Origin: Endozoicomonas sp. SCSIO W0465
Lineage (GTDB): Bacteria; Pseudomonadota; Gammaproteobacteria; Pseudomonadales; Endozoicomonadaceae
Length of the DNA: 64,000 bases
Assembly (NCBI RefSeq): GCF_023716865.1
Contig: NZ_CP092417.1
Span: 4,318,001-4,382,000, forward strand
Direction: 5' to 3'
The notes below the pieces were generated by a model, which was given only the letters and a program-made list of their open reading frames with translations, was not told the DNA's origin and searched no databases. Of this stretch, positions 9,762 through 19,149 are shown in pieces; the first letter of the stretch is position 1, and every line of letters starts with the position of its first letter. The translations under genes and the position numbers were made by a program.

Positions 9762-11444
9762 ATGATTCCAGAACTACCCGCAACTATGTCGGCTGAGATT
9801 CTCTTGAAAGAGAATGCAGAGCTGCGGATGAGAGTTGCCTGTCTGGAAGAGCGATGTCGAGAATTGGAAGAAAAGGTTGGCAAGAACAGTCAAAACAGCA
9901 GCAAGCCGCCATCGTCTGATGGTTATCAAAAACCTTGTAAAAACAGTAATTCTCCAGATCATTCTGACGACCTTTCCGCAGATAAAGGTACCGATCCATC
10001 GGATGAAAAACCCAATCCTAAAAGTCTGAGACAGTCTTCTGGTAATAAAGCCGGTGGAAAGAAAGGGCATCAGGGCACTTGTCTTAAACAGGTCGATATC
10101 CCTGACTATATTGAGTACCTTCCGGTTAAAGAATGCAATAAATGTCAGGCGTCTCTTCTTGATAGTGAGCCGGTCAAATATATTGAACGACAGGTGTTTG
10201 AACCAGGGAGACCGGGTGAATTTGAAGTAACGGCCCATAGAGCTGAAGTAAAAATCTGCACTTGTGGTTGTCGGAATCAGGCTGAATTCCCGGAAGGTGT
10301 TACCGCTGCCGCACAATATGGCTCAGCCACACAGGCTATGGCCGTCTATCTTAACCAATACCATTTCCTGCCTTTTAAGCGCGTGTCAGAGTATTTTAAT
10401 ACTCTCTATAAAATGAGTGTAAGTGCAGGCACTGTCGCCAATTTTGTGGCCAGAACCTATGAAAATCTGGCTTCTACTGAAGAGGTTATTCGTGACGCCT
10501 TGCGGGAATCGTCTGTTGCCGGAGCCGATGAAACGGGTATGCGGGCCGAGGGCTCTTTGCACTGGCTACACGTTATGCGGGATGAACAATGGACGCTCTA
10601 CTACTTGTCTGAAAAGCGAGGTCGTGAGGCCATGGACACGATGGGCATACTGCTAACATTTGCAGGCGTTCTGGTTCATGATCATTGGAAATCCTATTTT
10701 GCATATGCGGCAACTCACGTACTTTGCAATGCCCATCACCTGAGGGAGCTTTTGGGTGTTGTTGATAGGGACAGCAATCAACTGGCGTTGCGATTGATGA
10801 AGCTACTGAGGCTTTCCTGGCATTACTGCAAGGGCTTTAAGACCATAGGTATGCTACAGATGCCAAGTGTTGTCTGTGAACGAATCGAGAAGATTTATGA
10901 CCGGTTGCTTCAGCGGGCTCTAATGAAAGAAGTCGTCTATATGGAGAAGCAACGAGAGGAGCTTAAGCGCAAGAAAGTCAAGAATACTAAAGCTTACAAT
11001 CTCTTCAAACGACTCACTGAGTTCAAGGCTGAGACACTGCGCTTCATGTCAGATTTTACCATTCCCTTCGATAACAATGGCAGTGAGCGGGATGTTCGAA
11101 TGGCCAAGTTAAAGCAGAAGGCTCTTGTAGGATTTCAGACTGCTACTGGGTTGAACATTGCTGAAGCCCTTTATCTACAAAGGTTGTCAGCATATTGTCC
11201 GGTAATGTTGCTCAATCCTTGTTTTTCGTGACCTACAGTCAGTTTTCACTGTAGAGCAGTTCGTAATCAAAATAGAGCCAAGCAGAAAATCTCAGGCTGC
11301 TTCAGGAGTGCAGACGGTGGTTCTATGTTTGCACGGATTCGCAGCTATTTGTCGTCTGCCAGAAAACAGGGAATGGACATATATCAATCACTTCATAGAG
11401 CTGTTCGGAATTACTGTAATATGCCTTTGCTCAGTGCTGAATAG
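9762..11444 (+). pseudogene. IS66 transposase interrupted by a MITE
   Basis: This gene is the same as the 504-aa IS66 transposase of copies C-F up to codon 452 (KLKQK). A MITE at 11120-11279 then changes the reading, which ends at 11231 after GFQTATGLNIAEALYL, and displaces the C-terminal segment (SGCFRSADGGSMFARIRSYL). The catalytic Glu in NNGSERDVRMAK is kept but the C-terminus is lost, so activity is doubtful. Confidence 0.9.
11120..11279 (-). mobile_element. 160-bp MITE, copy 1, in IS66 copy A
   Basis: It begins GGCTCTTGTAGG and ends ATAGAGCC; about 17 of the 25 terminal bases pair as inverted repeats. The 8-bp duplication AAGCAGAA flanks it (11112-11119 and 11280-11287), and the empty site is visible in all other IS66 copies. 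Ends starting GGCTCT with 8-bp duplications are typical of the ISL3 family, so this is probably an ISL3-driven MITE. It has no gene of its own. An internal hairpin CTACAGT/ACTGTAG is present. Confidence 0.93.
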
Positions 11445-12312
11445 TTACGATTTTTCAGAAGATAAGCCTGTACAAGGGTGGATAGCAGGTGTCGATTTCC
11501 CTGTTCTGCTATACCGTCAGGTCTTTAAAAACAAAGACGGAAGCACAGGCATTCTCTATCTGGTTTGCAGCGATCTTGACTGTGATGCCGAGACTCTCAA
11601 GGCAATCTACGAGAAACGGTGGAAAGTCGAGGTCTTCCATAAAACGCTGAAATCGAATGCGTCAATGGCCAAGTCACCGGCGCATACTGTGAGAACACAG
11701 AGTAATCATATCTTTCTTTCAATTTACTCAGCCTTCAGGTTGGAAGTATTGTCATTGAAAGTAAATCTGAATCACTTTCAGCTCAGAGCCAAAATCTATA
11801 TGGCAGGGCTGAAAGCTTCGTTGGGGCAGCTGAGAGAGCTGTTAGCTGCGTAACTTCAGGTGATAAGTCTGAAAAAATCTGGAAACTCCCCGAAGGCACC
11901 ATCCCCGCCAAAGTGGGTTACCACGCGGTTTTGCAAAACCGCATGCTCAAGGATGGCAAGCTCAATGCCTACTGGGTGATGTGTAACAACAATATGCAGA
12001 CAGCGCCCAATATCAATCATGAGAGCCTGCCGGGTTATCGCAACCCTGAAAACTTTATCGTCGTTTCTGATCCCTATCCGACCGTTACGGCCCAGGCCGC
12101 TGACCTGATTCTACCAACCGCCATGTGGGTGGAAAAAGAAGGGGCCTATGGCAACGCCGAGCGCCGGACCCAATTCTGGTATCAACAGGTAGCCCCACAG
12201 GGCAAAGCCAAATCTGACCTCTGGCAGCTGATGGAATTTTCCAAACGCTTCAAAGTAGAAGAAGTCTGGTCCGATGAGTTGCTGGCCAGAGCACCTGAAC
12301 TGAAGGGCAAAA

Positions 12313-13058
12313 GTAACTGTTCAGCACCCCCACATAAATCTGGAATTTTCTGATTTTTATACCATCCTCTTAAGCACCATTTTTCCACAATATTCGCCAG
12401 CATGATTCCAGAACTACCCGCAACTATGTCGGCTGAGATTCTCTTGAAAGAGAATGCAGAGCTGCGGATGAGAGTTGCCTGTCTGGAAGAGCGATGTCGA
12501 GAATTGGAAGAAAAGGTTGGCAAGAACAGTCAAAACAGCAGCAAGCCGCCATCGTCTGATGGTTATCAAAAACCTTGTAAAAACAGTAATTCTCCAGATC
12601 ATTCTGACGACCTTTCCGCAGATAAAGGTACCGATCCATCGGATGAAAAACCCAATCCTAAAAGTCTGAGACAGTCTTCTGGTAATAAAGCCGGTGGAAA
12701 GAAAGGGCATCAGGGCACTTGTCTTAAACAGGTCGATATCCCTGACTATATTGAGTACCTTCCGGTTAAAGAATGCAATAAATGTCAGGCGTCTCTTCTT
12801 GATAGTGAGCCGGTCAAATATATTGAACGACAGGTGTTTGAACCAGGGAGACCGGGTGAATTTGAAGTAACGGCCCATAGAGCTGAAGTAAAAATCTGCA
12901 CTTGTGGTTGTCGGAATCAGGCTGAATTCCCGGAAGGTGTTACCGCTGCCGCACAATATGGCTCAGCCACACAGGCTATGGCCGTCTATCTTAACCAATA
13001 CCATTTCCTGCCTTTTAAGCGCGTGTCAGAGTATTTTAATACTCTCTATAAAATGAGT
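12313..13058 (+). mobile_element. IS66 copy B, left 746 bp only
   Basis: It starts at the normal left end GTAACTGTTCAGCAC, preceded by the target copy GGGCAAAA (12305-12312), and carries the first 219 codons of the transposase (from 12402, up to NTLYKMSV). At GAGTGTAA it passes directly into the right tip of copy C in opposite orientation. The rest of copy B is absent from the window. Confidence 0.93.
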
Positions 13059-14666
13059 GTAACTATTCAGCACTGAGCAAAGGCATATTACAGTAATTCC
13101 GAACAGCTCTATGAAGTGATTGATATATGTCCATTCCCTGTTTTCTGGCAGACGACAAATAGCTGCGAATCCGTGCAAACATAGAACCACCGTCTGCACT
13201 CCTGAAGCAGCCTGAGATTTTCTGCTTTAACTTGGCCATTCGAACATCCCGCTCACTGCCATTGTTATCGAAGGGAATGGTAAAATCTGACATGAAGCGC
13301 AGTGTCTCAGCCTTGAACTCAGTGAGTCGTTTGAAGAGATTGTAAGCTTTAGTATTCTTGACTTTCTTGCGCTTAAGCTCCTCTCGTTGCTTCTCCATAT
13401 AGACGACTTCTTTCATTAGAGCCCGCTGAAGCAACCGGTCATAAATCTTCTCGATTCGTTCACAGACAACACTTGGCATCTGTAGCATACCTATGGTCTT
13501 AAAGCCCTTGCAGTAATGCCAGGAAAGCCTCAGTAGCTTCATCAATCGCAACGCCAGTTGATTGCTGTCCCTATCAACAACACCCAAAAGCTCCCTCAGG
13601 TGATGGGCATTGCAAAGTACGTGAGTTGCCGCATATGCAAAATAGGATTTCCAATGATCATGAACCAGAACGCCTGCAAATGTTAGCAGTATGCCCATCG
13701 TGTCCATGGCCTCACGACCTCGCTTTTCAGACAAGTAGTAGAGCGTCCATTGTTCATCCCGCATAACGTGTAGCCAGTGCAAAGAGCCCTCGGCCCGCAT
13801 ACCCGTTTCATCGGCTCCGGCAACAGACGATTCCCGCAAGGCGTCACGAATAACCTCTTCAGTAGAAGCCAGATTTTCATAGGTTCTGGCCACAAAATTG
13901 GCGACAGTGCCTGCACTTACACTCATTTTATAGAGAGTATTAAAATACTCTGACACGCGCTTAAAAGGCAGGAAATGGTATTGGTTAAGATAGACGGCCA
14001 TAGCCTGTGTGGCTGAGCCATATTGTGCGGCAGCGGTAACACCTTCCGGGAATTCAGCCTGATTCCGACAACCACAAGTGCAGATTTTTACTTCAGCTCT
14101 ATGGGCCGTTACTTCAAATTCACCCGGTCTCCCTGGTTCAAACACCTGTCGTTCAATATATTTGACCGGCTCACTATCAAGAAGAGACGCCTGACATTTA
14201 TTGCATTCTTTAACCGGAAGGTACTCAATATAGTCAGGGATATCGACCTGTTTAAGACAAGTGCCCTGATGCCCTTTCTTTCCACCGGCTTTATTACCAG
14301 AAGACTGTCTCAGACTTTTAGGATTGGGTTTTTCATCCGATGGATCGGTACCTTTATCTGCGGAAAGGTCGTCAGAATGATCTGGAGAATTACTGTTTTT
14401 ACAAGGTTTTTGATAACCATCAGACGATGGCGGCTTGCTGCTGTTTTGACTGTTCTTGCCAACCTTTTCTTCCAATTCTCGACATCGCTCTTCCAGACAG
14501 GCAACTCTCATCCGCAGCTCTGCATTCTCTTTCAAGAGAATCTCAGCCGACATAGTTGCGGGTAGTTCTGGAATCATGCTGGCGAATATTGTGGAAAAAT
14601 GGTGCTTAAGAGGATGGTATAAAAATCAGAAAATTCCAGATTTATGTGGGGGTGCTGAACAGTTAC
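13059..14666 (-). mobile_element. IS66 copy C, complete, 1,608 bp
   Basis: It runs in reverse: right tip GTAACTATTCAGCAC at 13059 and left tip (GTAACTGTTCAGCAC, reverse complement) ending at 14666. The base after it begins GGGCAAAA (14667-14674), which matches the repeat before copy B, not a repeat next to copy C's own right tip. B plus C therefore behave as one insertion in napA with two left ends. Confidence 0.93.
13063..14577 (-). CDS. IS66-family transposase (copy C)
   Basis: This is the intact 504-aa single-ORF IS66-type transposase. In order it shows an N-terminal leucine-zipper-like coiled coil (ILLKENAELRMRVACLEE), a SKPPSSDG motif, a zinc-binding region (KECNKCQAS ... CTCGCRNQ), and the DDE domain with Asp in AGADETGMR, Asp in VLVHDHWKSYF and Glu in NNGSERDVRMAK. 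ATG lies 89 bp inside the left tip and the stop 4 bp from the right tip. No tnpA/tnpB accessory ORFs are present, as in the ISBst12-like IS66 subgroup. Confidence 0.93.
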   Translation of the reverse strand: MIPELPATMSAEILLKENAELRMRVACLEERCRELEEKVGKNSQNSSKPPSSDGYQKPCKNSNSPDHSDDLSADKGTDPSDEKPNPKSLRQSSGNKAGGKKGHQGTCLKQVDIPDYIEYLPVKECNKCQASLLDSEPVKYIERQVFEPGRPGEFEVTAHRAEVKICTCGCRNQAEFPEGVTAAAQYGSATQAMAVYLNQYHFLPFKRVSEYFNTLYKMSVSAGTVANFVARTYENLASTEEVIRDALRESSVAGADETGMRAEGSLHWLHVMRDEQWTLYYLSEKRGREAMDTMGILLTFAGVLVHDHWKSYFAYAATHVLCNAHHLRELLGVVDRDSNQLALRLMKLLRLSWHYCKGFKTIGMLQMPSVVCERIEKIYDRLLQRALMKEVVYMEKQREELKRKKVKNTKAYNLFKRLTEFKAETLRFMSDFTIPFDNNGSERDVRMAKLKQKISGCFRSADGGSMFARIRSYLSSARKQGMDIYQSLHRAVRNYCNMPLLSAE

Positions 14667-15012
14667 GGGCAAAACCCTGTTTGACGTTCTCTACGCCAAT
14701 GGACAGGCCGATAAATACTCCCTGGATGAGATTCCTGCCGATCGCCTGAACGACGAAAGCCGTGCTTTTGGTTTCTATGTTCAGAAAGGCCTATTTGAAG
14801 AGTACGCCATCTTTGGCCGTGGTAAGGCCCATGACCTGGCACCATTCGACCTGTATCACCAGTCCCGGGGACTGCGCTGGCCGGTGGTTGATGGCAAGGA
14901 AACCCTTTGGCGCTACCGCGAAGGCTACGACCCATATGTCAAAGCTGGAGAAGAAGTGAATTTCTACGGCAAGCCCGATGGTAAAGCCTGGCTGTTTGCC
15001 CTCCCCTACGAG

Positions 15013-16510
15013 CTGACTCTTGATCACATCTCTCCAGCGCTGAACTGCCGGGCTATCTGCCAGGTTTTTACCCGATCCTGCAATTTCGCCCAGCCTTCCC
15101 ATACCACTAACCAGCCGGGCTGCCCTGTATGCTTTGAATCACCCCAACCACCAAGCCGAGCAATCGTTTGAAGCAGCCAAGTGACTGTTGGCGGCTTATC
15201 GGGCAACGCTTTTTTTTCATAGGTTAGCCAGAGAACCTGCCATTCATCATCACTGACCACCTCATTCGCGAGTGTTTTTTCACTCCAAAGCTTTCTGTCT
15301 TTGTGCTGCCTGTCATTCGGTAACATTAATGCTTCACGGATTTGCATTAGTCTGACAGCGACAAACATTAATATGACCGCAAGTCGTTCAATGTTATCCG
15401 GAGATTGCAGACGAAGCCTTTCTACTCCTGCTCCCGATTTCCAAGCCTTATGGAACTCTTCTATTCGCCATCGGAGCTCGTAAAATCGAATGATAGAGCG
15501 ACAGTCTTCGAATGTTTCAATATCTTCAGTTGTCAATAGTACCCAGTGCAAACGGTCTTCGGAGTCATTGCCAATCTCTTCAGCCGACACAATATTCATA
15601 GTTACCGGTTCCGGCCTGCCGCCTGGCCTTTGCGGCGCCTGTATTGTCATCTTCTTTCTTTTGACCTGCAGCGTTGCCTTTCGCTTCTTTCTACCTCCTT
15701 TTTGAGGAACCACTATCGTATATTTCCCCAACACTTCAGTCTGAGCTAAGGAATCAAATAATAAGAGTTCGCCATCCACCAGGATTCTGTTTTGTGTAGC
15801 TCTTACAACAAACCGCTGTCGGTTATCCAGTTTGTAGTGCATATATTCGTATATATCCGCCTCCCGGTCGCAAACACTGATGATGTCAGGCATTTTACCC
15901 CCCATCCTTTGTTCTGTGTTTTCAGAGGCTCTTTGCCACTTAAAGCTTTCCTTTCCCTCGTAAGGTAGCTGACGACGTTGGTTCTTTTTCCCCCGCTGAA
16001 CGTCCTCTCTAACCCATCGTTCTTGATCAATAAGCCCAATGCTTCGCTCTGTATCCGCATCAACCAAGAAGACAGAGTGGACGTGGAATCCTCTGGTTTT
16101 AGAGCCTTCAGGACCTCCAAGATCACCAAGCTCGGATCTGACAGCATGTTTATAACCCAGGGTTGTTGTATCTTCGAGAGCCAGAAGTAGGCGAGACTGT
16201 CTCGCTATTTTGGCAGTTGCCTGAAAGCCTGCCTCAGCTATTGCTTCAGGCTTTACGGCCTCATTCTCAATCAGCCGGTAAGCTCCAGTTACCAGTGCGG
16301 TATAACCTTCGCATGAAGATGACAAAGAATTACCGGTATGAGCTGAAAGCTCGGCAGCAACTTTGACAAGTCGTTTTGTACGTCGAGTATCGCCCAAATC
16401 AGCACATCCAAAAGTTAGTTCTGACCATGGTTTAGGAGAAAGTGGAAGCATGACCTGTTTTATCAGTGAGAAATGATAGAACAAGGTAGCTATTTGTGAT
16501 CAAGAGACAG
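15013..16510 (-). mobile_element. IS50/Tn5-like element, copy 2, intact
   Basis: It is 1,498 bp with ends CTGACTCTTGATCACA and CTGTCTCTTGATCACA, in reverse orientation. The flanking direct repeat in napA is CCCCTACGAG (15003-15012 and 16511-16520), 10 bp by inspection; counting 10 bp is what restores the napA frame. It is the fourth insertion in napA and serves as the reference for copy 1. Confidence 0.95.
15024..16451 (-). CDS. Tn5/IS50-like transposase
   Basis: This intact 475-aa protein has the landmark motifs of Tn5 transposase: LGDTRRTKRLV near the N-terminus, the first catalytic Asp in ALEDTTTLGYKH, the second Asp in SVCDREADIYEY, and the YREK box YELRWRIEEFHKAWKSGAG carrying the Glu. 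The tail ARLGGWGDSKHTGQPGW matches the Tn5 C-terminal region. ATG at 16451 aligns with the Tn5 start; an upstream TTG at 16484 adds 11 unlikely residues. This copy keeps six G at the site where copy 1 has five. It is likely active. Confidence 0.94.
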   Translation of the reverse strand: MLPLSPKPWSELTFGCADLGDTRRTKRLVKVAAELSAHTGNSLSSSCEGYTALVTGAYRLIENEAVKPEAIAEAGFQATAKIARQSRLLLALEDTTTLGYKHAVRSELGDLGGPEGSKTRGFHVHSVFLVDADTERSIGLIDQERWVREDVQRGKKNQRRQLPYEGKESFKWQRASENTEQRMGGKMPDIISVCDREADIYEYMHYKLDNRQRFVVRATQNRILVDGELLLFDSLAQTEVLGKYTIVVPQKGGRKKRKATLQVKRKKMTIQAPQRPGGRPEPVTMNIVSAEEIGNDSEDRLHWVLLTTEDIETFEDCRSIIRFYELRWRIEEFHKAWKSGAGVERLRLQSPDNIERLAVILMFVAVRLMQIREALMLPNDRQHKDRKLWSEKTLANEVVSDDEWQVLWLTYEKKALPDKPPTVTWLLQTIARLGGWGDSKHTGQPGWLVVWEGWAKLQDRVKTWQIARQFSAGEM

Positions 16511-16928
16511 CCCCTACGAGCCACCTCATGAAGTACCGGATGACGAGTACGATCTCTGGCTCTCCACTGGACGTGTTCTTGAACACTGGCACTCCGGCTC
16601 TATGACCCGCCGGGTACCTGAACTTTATCGTTCATTTCCCGATGCCGTGGTTTACATGCACCCAGACGATGCCAAAACACGTGGTCTGCGTCGTGGTATG
16701 GAAGCAAAAATCGTGACCCGCTATGGCGAAGTGCGTACCCGTGTGGAAACCCGGGGCCGTAATACGCCACCAAAAGGTCTGGTATTTATGCCGTTCTTTG
16801 ATGCCGGTCAGCTGGTGAACAAGTTAATCCTGGACGCAACCGACCCACTGTCGAAAGAGACGGATTTCAAAAAAACCGCCGCGAAGATCGTCAGAGTTTG
16901 ATGCAGCTGAGCCATAAGCAGGAACCGT

Positions 16929-17699
16929 ATGAGTAAGAACAAGCCCAGCCAGCACAACCATCGTACAGTAAGCCGGCGTCGTTTTATTACCGGCACAGCC
17001 CAGGCCGCCTGTGCTGTCAGCCTGCTGGGTTTGGGACTGAGCTGGGTTGCTGACAAGTCAAGTTCCCCGGAAGCTCAGGTTCTGCGCCCACCCGGCGCGC
17101 TGCCGGAAGATGAGTTTCTGGCCTCCTGTCTGCGCTGCGGTATCTGTGTCAGAGACTGTCCATACGATGTACTGAATCTGGCTCAACCGGAAGACCCGGT
17201 TGCTTCCGGTACACCGTTCTTTACGGCCAGGGAAAATCCCTGCCTGATGTGCGAAGACATTCCCTGTACCGCCAACTGCCCCAGCGGTTCGCTGTCACCG
17301 GAACTGACGGATATTAACGATGCCCGAATGGGGCTGGCGGTTCTTATTGATCGCGAGAACTGCCTGAACCTGCAGGGACTTCGCTGTGATGTCTGTTATC
17401 GCGTATGCCCCCGTATTGATGAAGCCATTACCCTACAGCTGAGCCGTAATACACGCACCAATGTGCATGCAATATTTGAACCTGTTGTGCATGCTGATGC
17501 CTGCACCGGATGTGGCAAATGTGAACAGACCTGTGTGCTGGATGAAGCGGCCATCAAGGTAGTGCCCCACAAGCTGGCTCAGGGCGAACTGGGCAGCCAC
17601 TACCGGCTGGGTTGGAAGGAGGAGGAACGCACCGGCACGCAGCTGGTGCCCCGCAACCTGAAACTGCCTGCGCATCGACCAGCAGGAGAAGGATCATGA
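16929..17699 (+). CDS. napG: Ferredoxin-type protein NapG
   Basis: This 256-aa exported iron-sulfur protein starts with the Tat signal VSRRRFITG followed by a hydrophobic stretch. Four [4Fe-4S] motifs follow: CLRCGICVRDCP, CLMCEDIPCTANCP, CDVCYRVCP and CTGCGKCEQTC. NapG with NapH passes electrons from quinol toward NapA via NapC/NapB. It lies 27 bp after the broken napA and overlaps napH by 4 bp (ATGA). The reading frame is intact although the reductase is dead. Confidence 0.95.
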   Translation: MSKNKPSQHNHRTVSRRRFITGTAQAACAVSLLGLGLSWVADKSSSPEAQVLRPPGALPEDEFLASCLRCGICVRDCPYDVLNLAQPEDPVASGTPFFTARENPCLMCEDIPCTANCPSGSLSPELTDINDARMGLAVLIDRENCLNLQGLRCDVCYRVCPRIDEAITLQLSRNTRTNVHAIFEPVVHADACTGCGKCEQTCVLDEAAIKVVPHKLAQGELGSHYRLGWKEEERTGTQLVPRNLKLPAHRPAGEGS

Positions 17700-18586
17700 G
17701 GGCCATAACATCACGAAACCACTGGAAGAAATGGCGCTTTCTTCTGCTCCGTCGTTGCTGCCAGCTGATGGTACCAACCCTTTTTCTGGCATCCCCATTC
17801 CTGGTGCAATGGACCGGTGACACACTGCTAATCAACGGAAACCTGTCGTCCAGTTTAACATTAGGCATTCTGCCAATGAGTGACCCGTTGGCCATATTGC
17901 AAGGGCTACTGGCTGGTCACCCAATGGCAGCTCAGGGACTTATTGGTGCTGGTGTGGTCACTCTTCTCTATGGATTGCTTGGAGGGCGGAGTTTCTGCAG
18001 CTGGGTCTGTCCAATCAACCTTGTTACTGACCTGGCCGCCTGGTTGAGAAAAAGGCTGGGAATCCGCAACAGCCATAAGCTGTCCAGAAACAGCCGCTAC
18101 TGGATTCTGGCCATGATTCTGGTACTGCCGCTGGTTACCGGAATGATGGTCTGGGAACTGTTCAACCCGGTGAGCCAAATGGTCAGAGGCTTACTGTTTG
18201 GCATGGGAGCGGGCTGGTATCTGATCGCTGCCGTCTTTCTGTTTGATTTCCTGGTCAGCGCCCGGGGCTGGTGTGGCCATCTCTGCCCGTTGGGTGCGTT
18301 TTATGGATTGCTTGGCCGCATTAGTCCTATGCAGGTCTGTGCCACCGGGCGCCAACACTGCGATGACTGTATGGACTGCTATGCCGTCTGTCCTGAACCG
18401 CAAATTCTCCCGGCTGCCCTTAAGGAAAAAAAGGGCAACAGCCCGGTACTGAACCAAAGTGACTGCACCCGCTGCGGTCGTTGTATTGATGTCTGTGAAA
18501 AGAACGTCTTTTCCTTTCAGACATCCCTTAACCATCACATCATTGCATCAACCCGGCCAGATAACCGGGTTGTGGACCCTGAATAA
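17696..18586 (+). CDS. napH: Quinol dehydrogenase membrane component NapH
   Basis: This 296-aa inner-membrane protein has four hydrophobic segments (around LMVPTLFLASPFLV, LIGAGVVTLLYGLL, YWILAMILVLPLV and GWYLIAAVFLFDFL), two CxxxCP motifs between them (CSWVCP and CGHLCP), and two C-terminal ferredoxin motifs (CDDCMDCYAVCP and CTRCGRCIDVCE). ATG at 17696 overlaps the napG stop and follows AGGAGAAGG. An upstream in-frame extension into napG is rejected. It forms a quinol-oxidising complex with NapG. Confidence 0.95.
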   Translation: MRAITSRNHWKKWRFLLLRRCCQLMVPTLFLASPFLVQWTGDTLLINGNLSSSLTLGILPMSDPLAILQGLLAGHPMAAQGLIGAGVVTLLYGLLGGRSFCSWVCPINLVTDLAAWLRKRLGIRNSHKLSRNSRYWILAMILVLPLVTGMMVWELFNPVSQMVRGLLFGMGAGWYLIAAVFLFDFLVSARGWCGHLCPLGAFYGLLGRISPMQVCATGRQHCDDCMDCYAVCPEPQILPAALKEKKGNSPVLNQSDCTRCGRCIDVCEKNVFSFQTSLNHHIIASTRPDNRVVDPE

Positions 18587-18615
18587 TGACTGACCAGGAA
18601 GGCGGAGACACTGCC

Positions 18616-19125
18616 ATGAGCCAACCCATGACCATCGCTACGAGAATAATAAGCACATGCAAACCAGACCATCTTCATACATTGAAAACATTCGGCAAAA
18701 GGCTGGTGGCCTCCGTTTTTTCAATCACATTGAGCACGGTTGCGATGGCGGAGACGGGTGGTATCGACTCACTGAGAACCATTGACCTCTCCACCGAAGC
18801 CCCTGCGGAAGCCATGAAAAAGGTTCTGGAGAGTGACACCAACTTTCACCGTGATTTTATTGAACAACCTCCTCTGATTCCTCACGACATTCGCGGTTAC
18901 AAAGTCAATAAAGACGTCAATACCTGCCTGCAATGCCACAGCTGGAAGCATGCCAGCAAATGGGGAGCCACCCGAATCAGCGTCACCCACTTCTATGACC
19001 GGGATGGCAAACAACGTGCCGATGTCGCCCCCAACCGCTACTTCTGCCTGCAGTGTCATGTGCCTCAGGCTGATACGGTGCCACTGCAAAAAAACAATTT
19101 TGAGCCGGTTGATTCCCTGAAGTAA
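18616..19125 (+). CDS. napB: Periplasmic diheme cytochrome c NapB
   Basis: This small subunit of periplasmic nitrate reductase has a signal peptide (LVASVFSITLSTVAMAE) and two heme-binding CLQCH motifs with the conserved stretch PLIPHDIRGYKV before them. ATG at 18616 follows GGAG with 8-bp spacing (169 aa). The earlier ATG at 18586 overlaps the napH stop by one base and would add ten residues; both are possible. Electrons pass from NapC and NapGH through NapB to NapA. Confidence 0.93.
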   Translation: MSQPMTIATRIISTCKPDHLHTLKTFGKRLVASVFSITLSTVAMAETGGIDSLRTIDLSTEAPAEAMKKVLESDTNFHRDFIEQPPLIPHDIRGYKVNKDVNTCLQCHSWKHASKWGATRISVTHFYDRDGKQRADVAPNRYFCLQCHVPQADTVPLQKNNFEPVDSLK

Positions 19126-19149
19126 GGACGCATCCAGGTAAAGGTGAAC

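Larger units (their letters stand above)
9674..11448 (+). mobile_element. IS66 copy A, inside the IS4-type element and itself holding a MITE
   Basis: It is flanked by the 8-bp duplication GATTTTTC (9666-9673 and 11449-11456). The right end reads GCTGAATAGTTAC as in the other copies. The left end starts GTACTG instead of GTAACTG, a one-base loss at the very tip. Subtracting the 160-bp MITE and its 8-bp duplication leaves 1,607 bp, one less than the 1,608-bp intact copies. Confidence 0.93.
9012..11853 (+). pseudogene. IS4-type transposase split by IS66
   Basis: The pieces 9012-9673 and 11457-11853 join in frame (VDFS/EDKP) to a 352-aa protein once the IS66 and one target copy are removed. Acidic residues for catalysis appear in LIFDDTIQEKQ and YVLADSWFCS, and the YREK signature is exact in YEKRWKVEVFHKTLK. 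This signature supports the IS4 superfamily, possibly IS701-like. The insertion separates the second Asp from the Glu, so neither piece can be active. Confidence 0.88.
8969..11859 (+). mobile_element. IS4-type element in napA, split by an IS66 copy
   Basis: The ends CTCAAGTTACGCA (left) and CTGAAGTTACGCA (right, reverse complement) form imperfect inverted repeats. A 7-bp target duplication GTGATAA flanks it (8962-8968 and 11860-11866). Without the IS66 insertion the element is 1,108 bp with one transposase gene. It is the second of four insertions in napA and the outer shell of a three-level nest. Confidence 0.9.
4411..16901 (+). pseudogene. napA: napA, periplasmic nitrate reductase catalytic subunit, split into five pieces by four insertions
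   Basis: The pieces are 4411-5526, 8739-8968, 11867-12312, 14675-15012 and 16521-16901. Counting one copy of each target duplication they total 2,511 nt, exactly 837 codons, giving an 836-aa protein (E. coli NapA is 828 aa). Piece 1 has the Tat signal TRRDFIK, the [4Fe-4S] motif CRFCGTGC with a later Cys, and RHCMASA with the probable Mo-ligand Cys. Piece 2 reads VMSLWTMGVNQHTRG, piece 3 VGYHAVLQNRML, and piece 5 ends in a C-terminal molybdopterin-binding segment. All junctions stay in frame after removal of the insertions. As it stands no functional enzyme can be made, because translation stops at 5547. ATG at 4411 follows AGGAG; the upstream ATG at 4390 lies in napD. Confidence 0.95.

Noticed and set aside
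9774..10316. 180-aa open frame antisense to the IS66 transposase, repeated in each IS66 copy
   Set aside because: It is the complementary reading of the zinc-finger half of the transposase and has no ribosome-binding site; its recurrence only reflects the copies of IS66.
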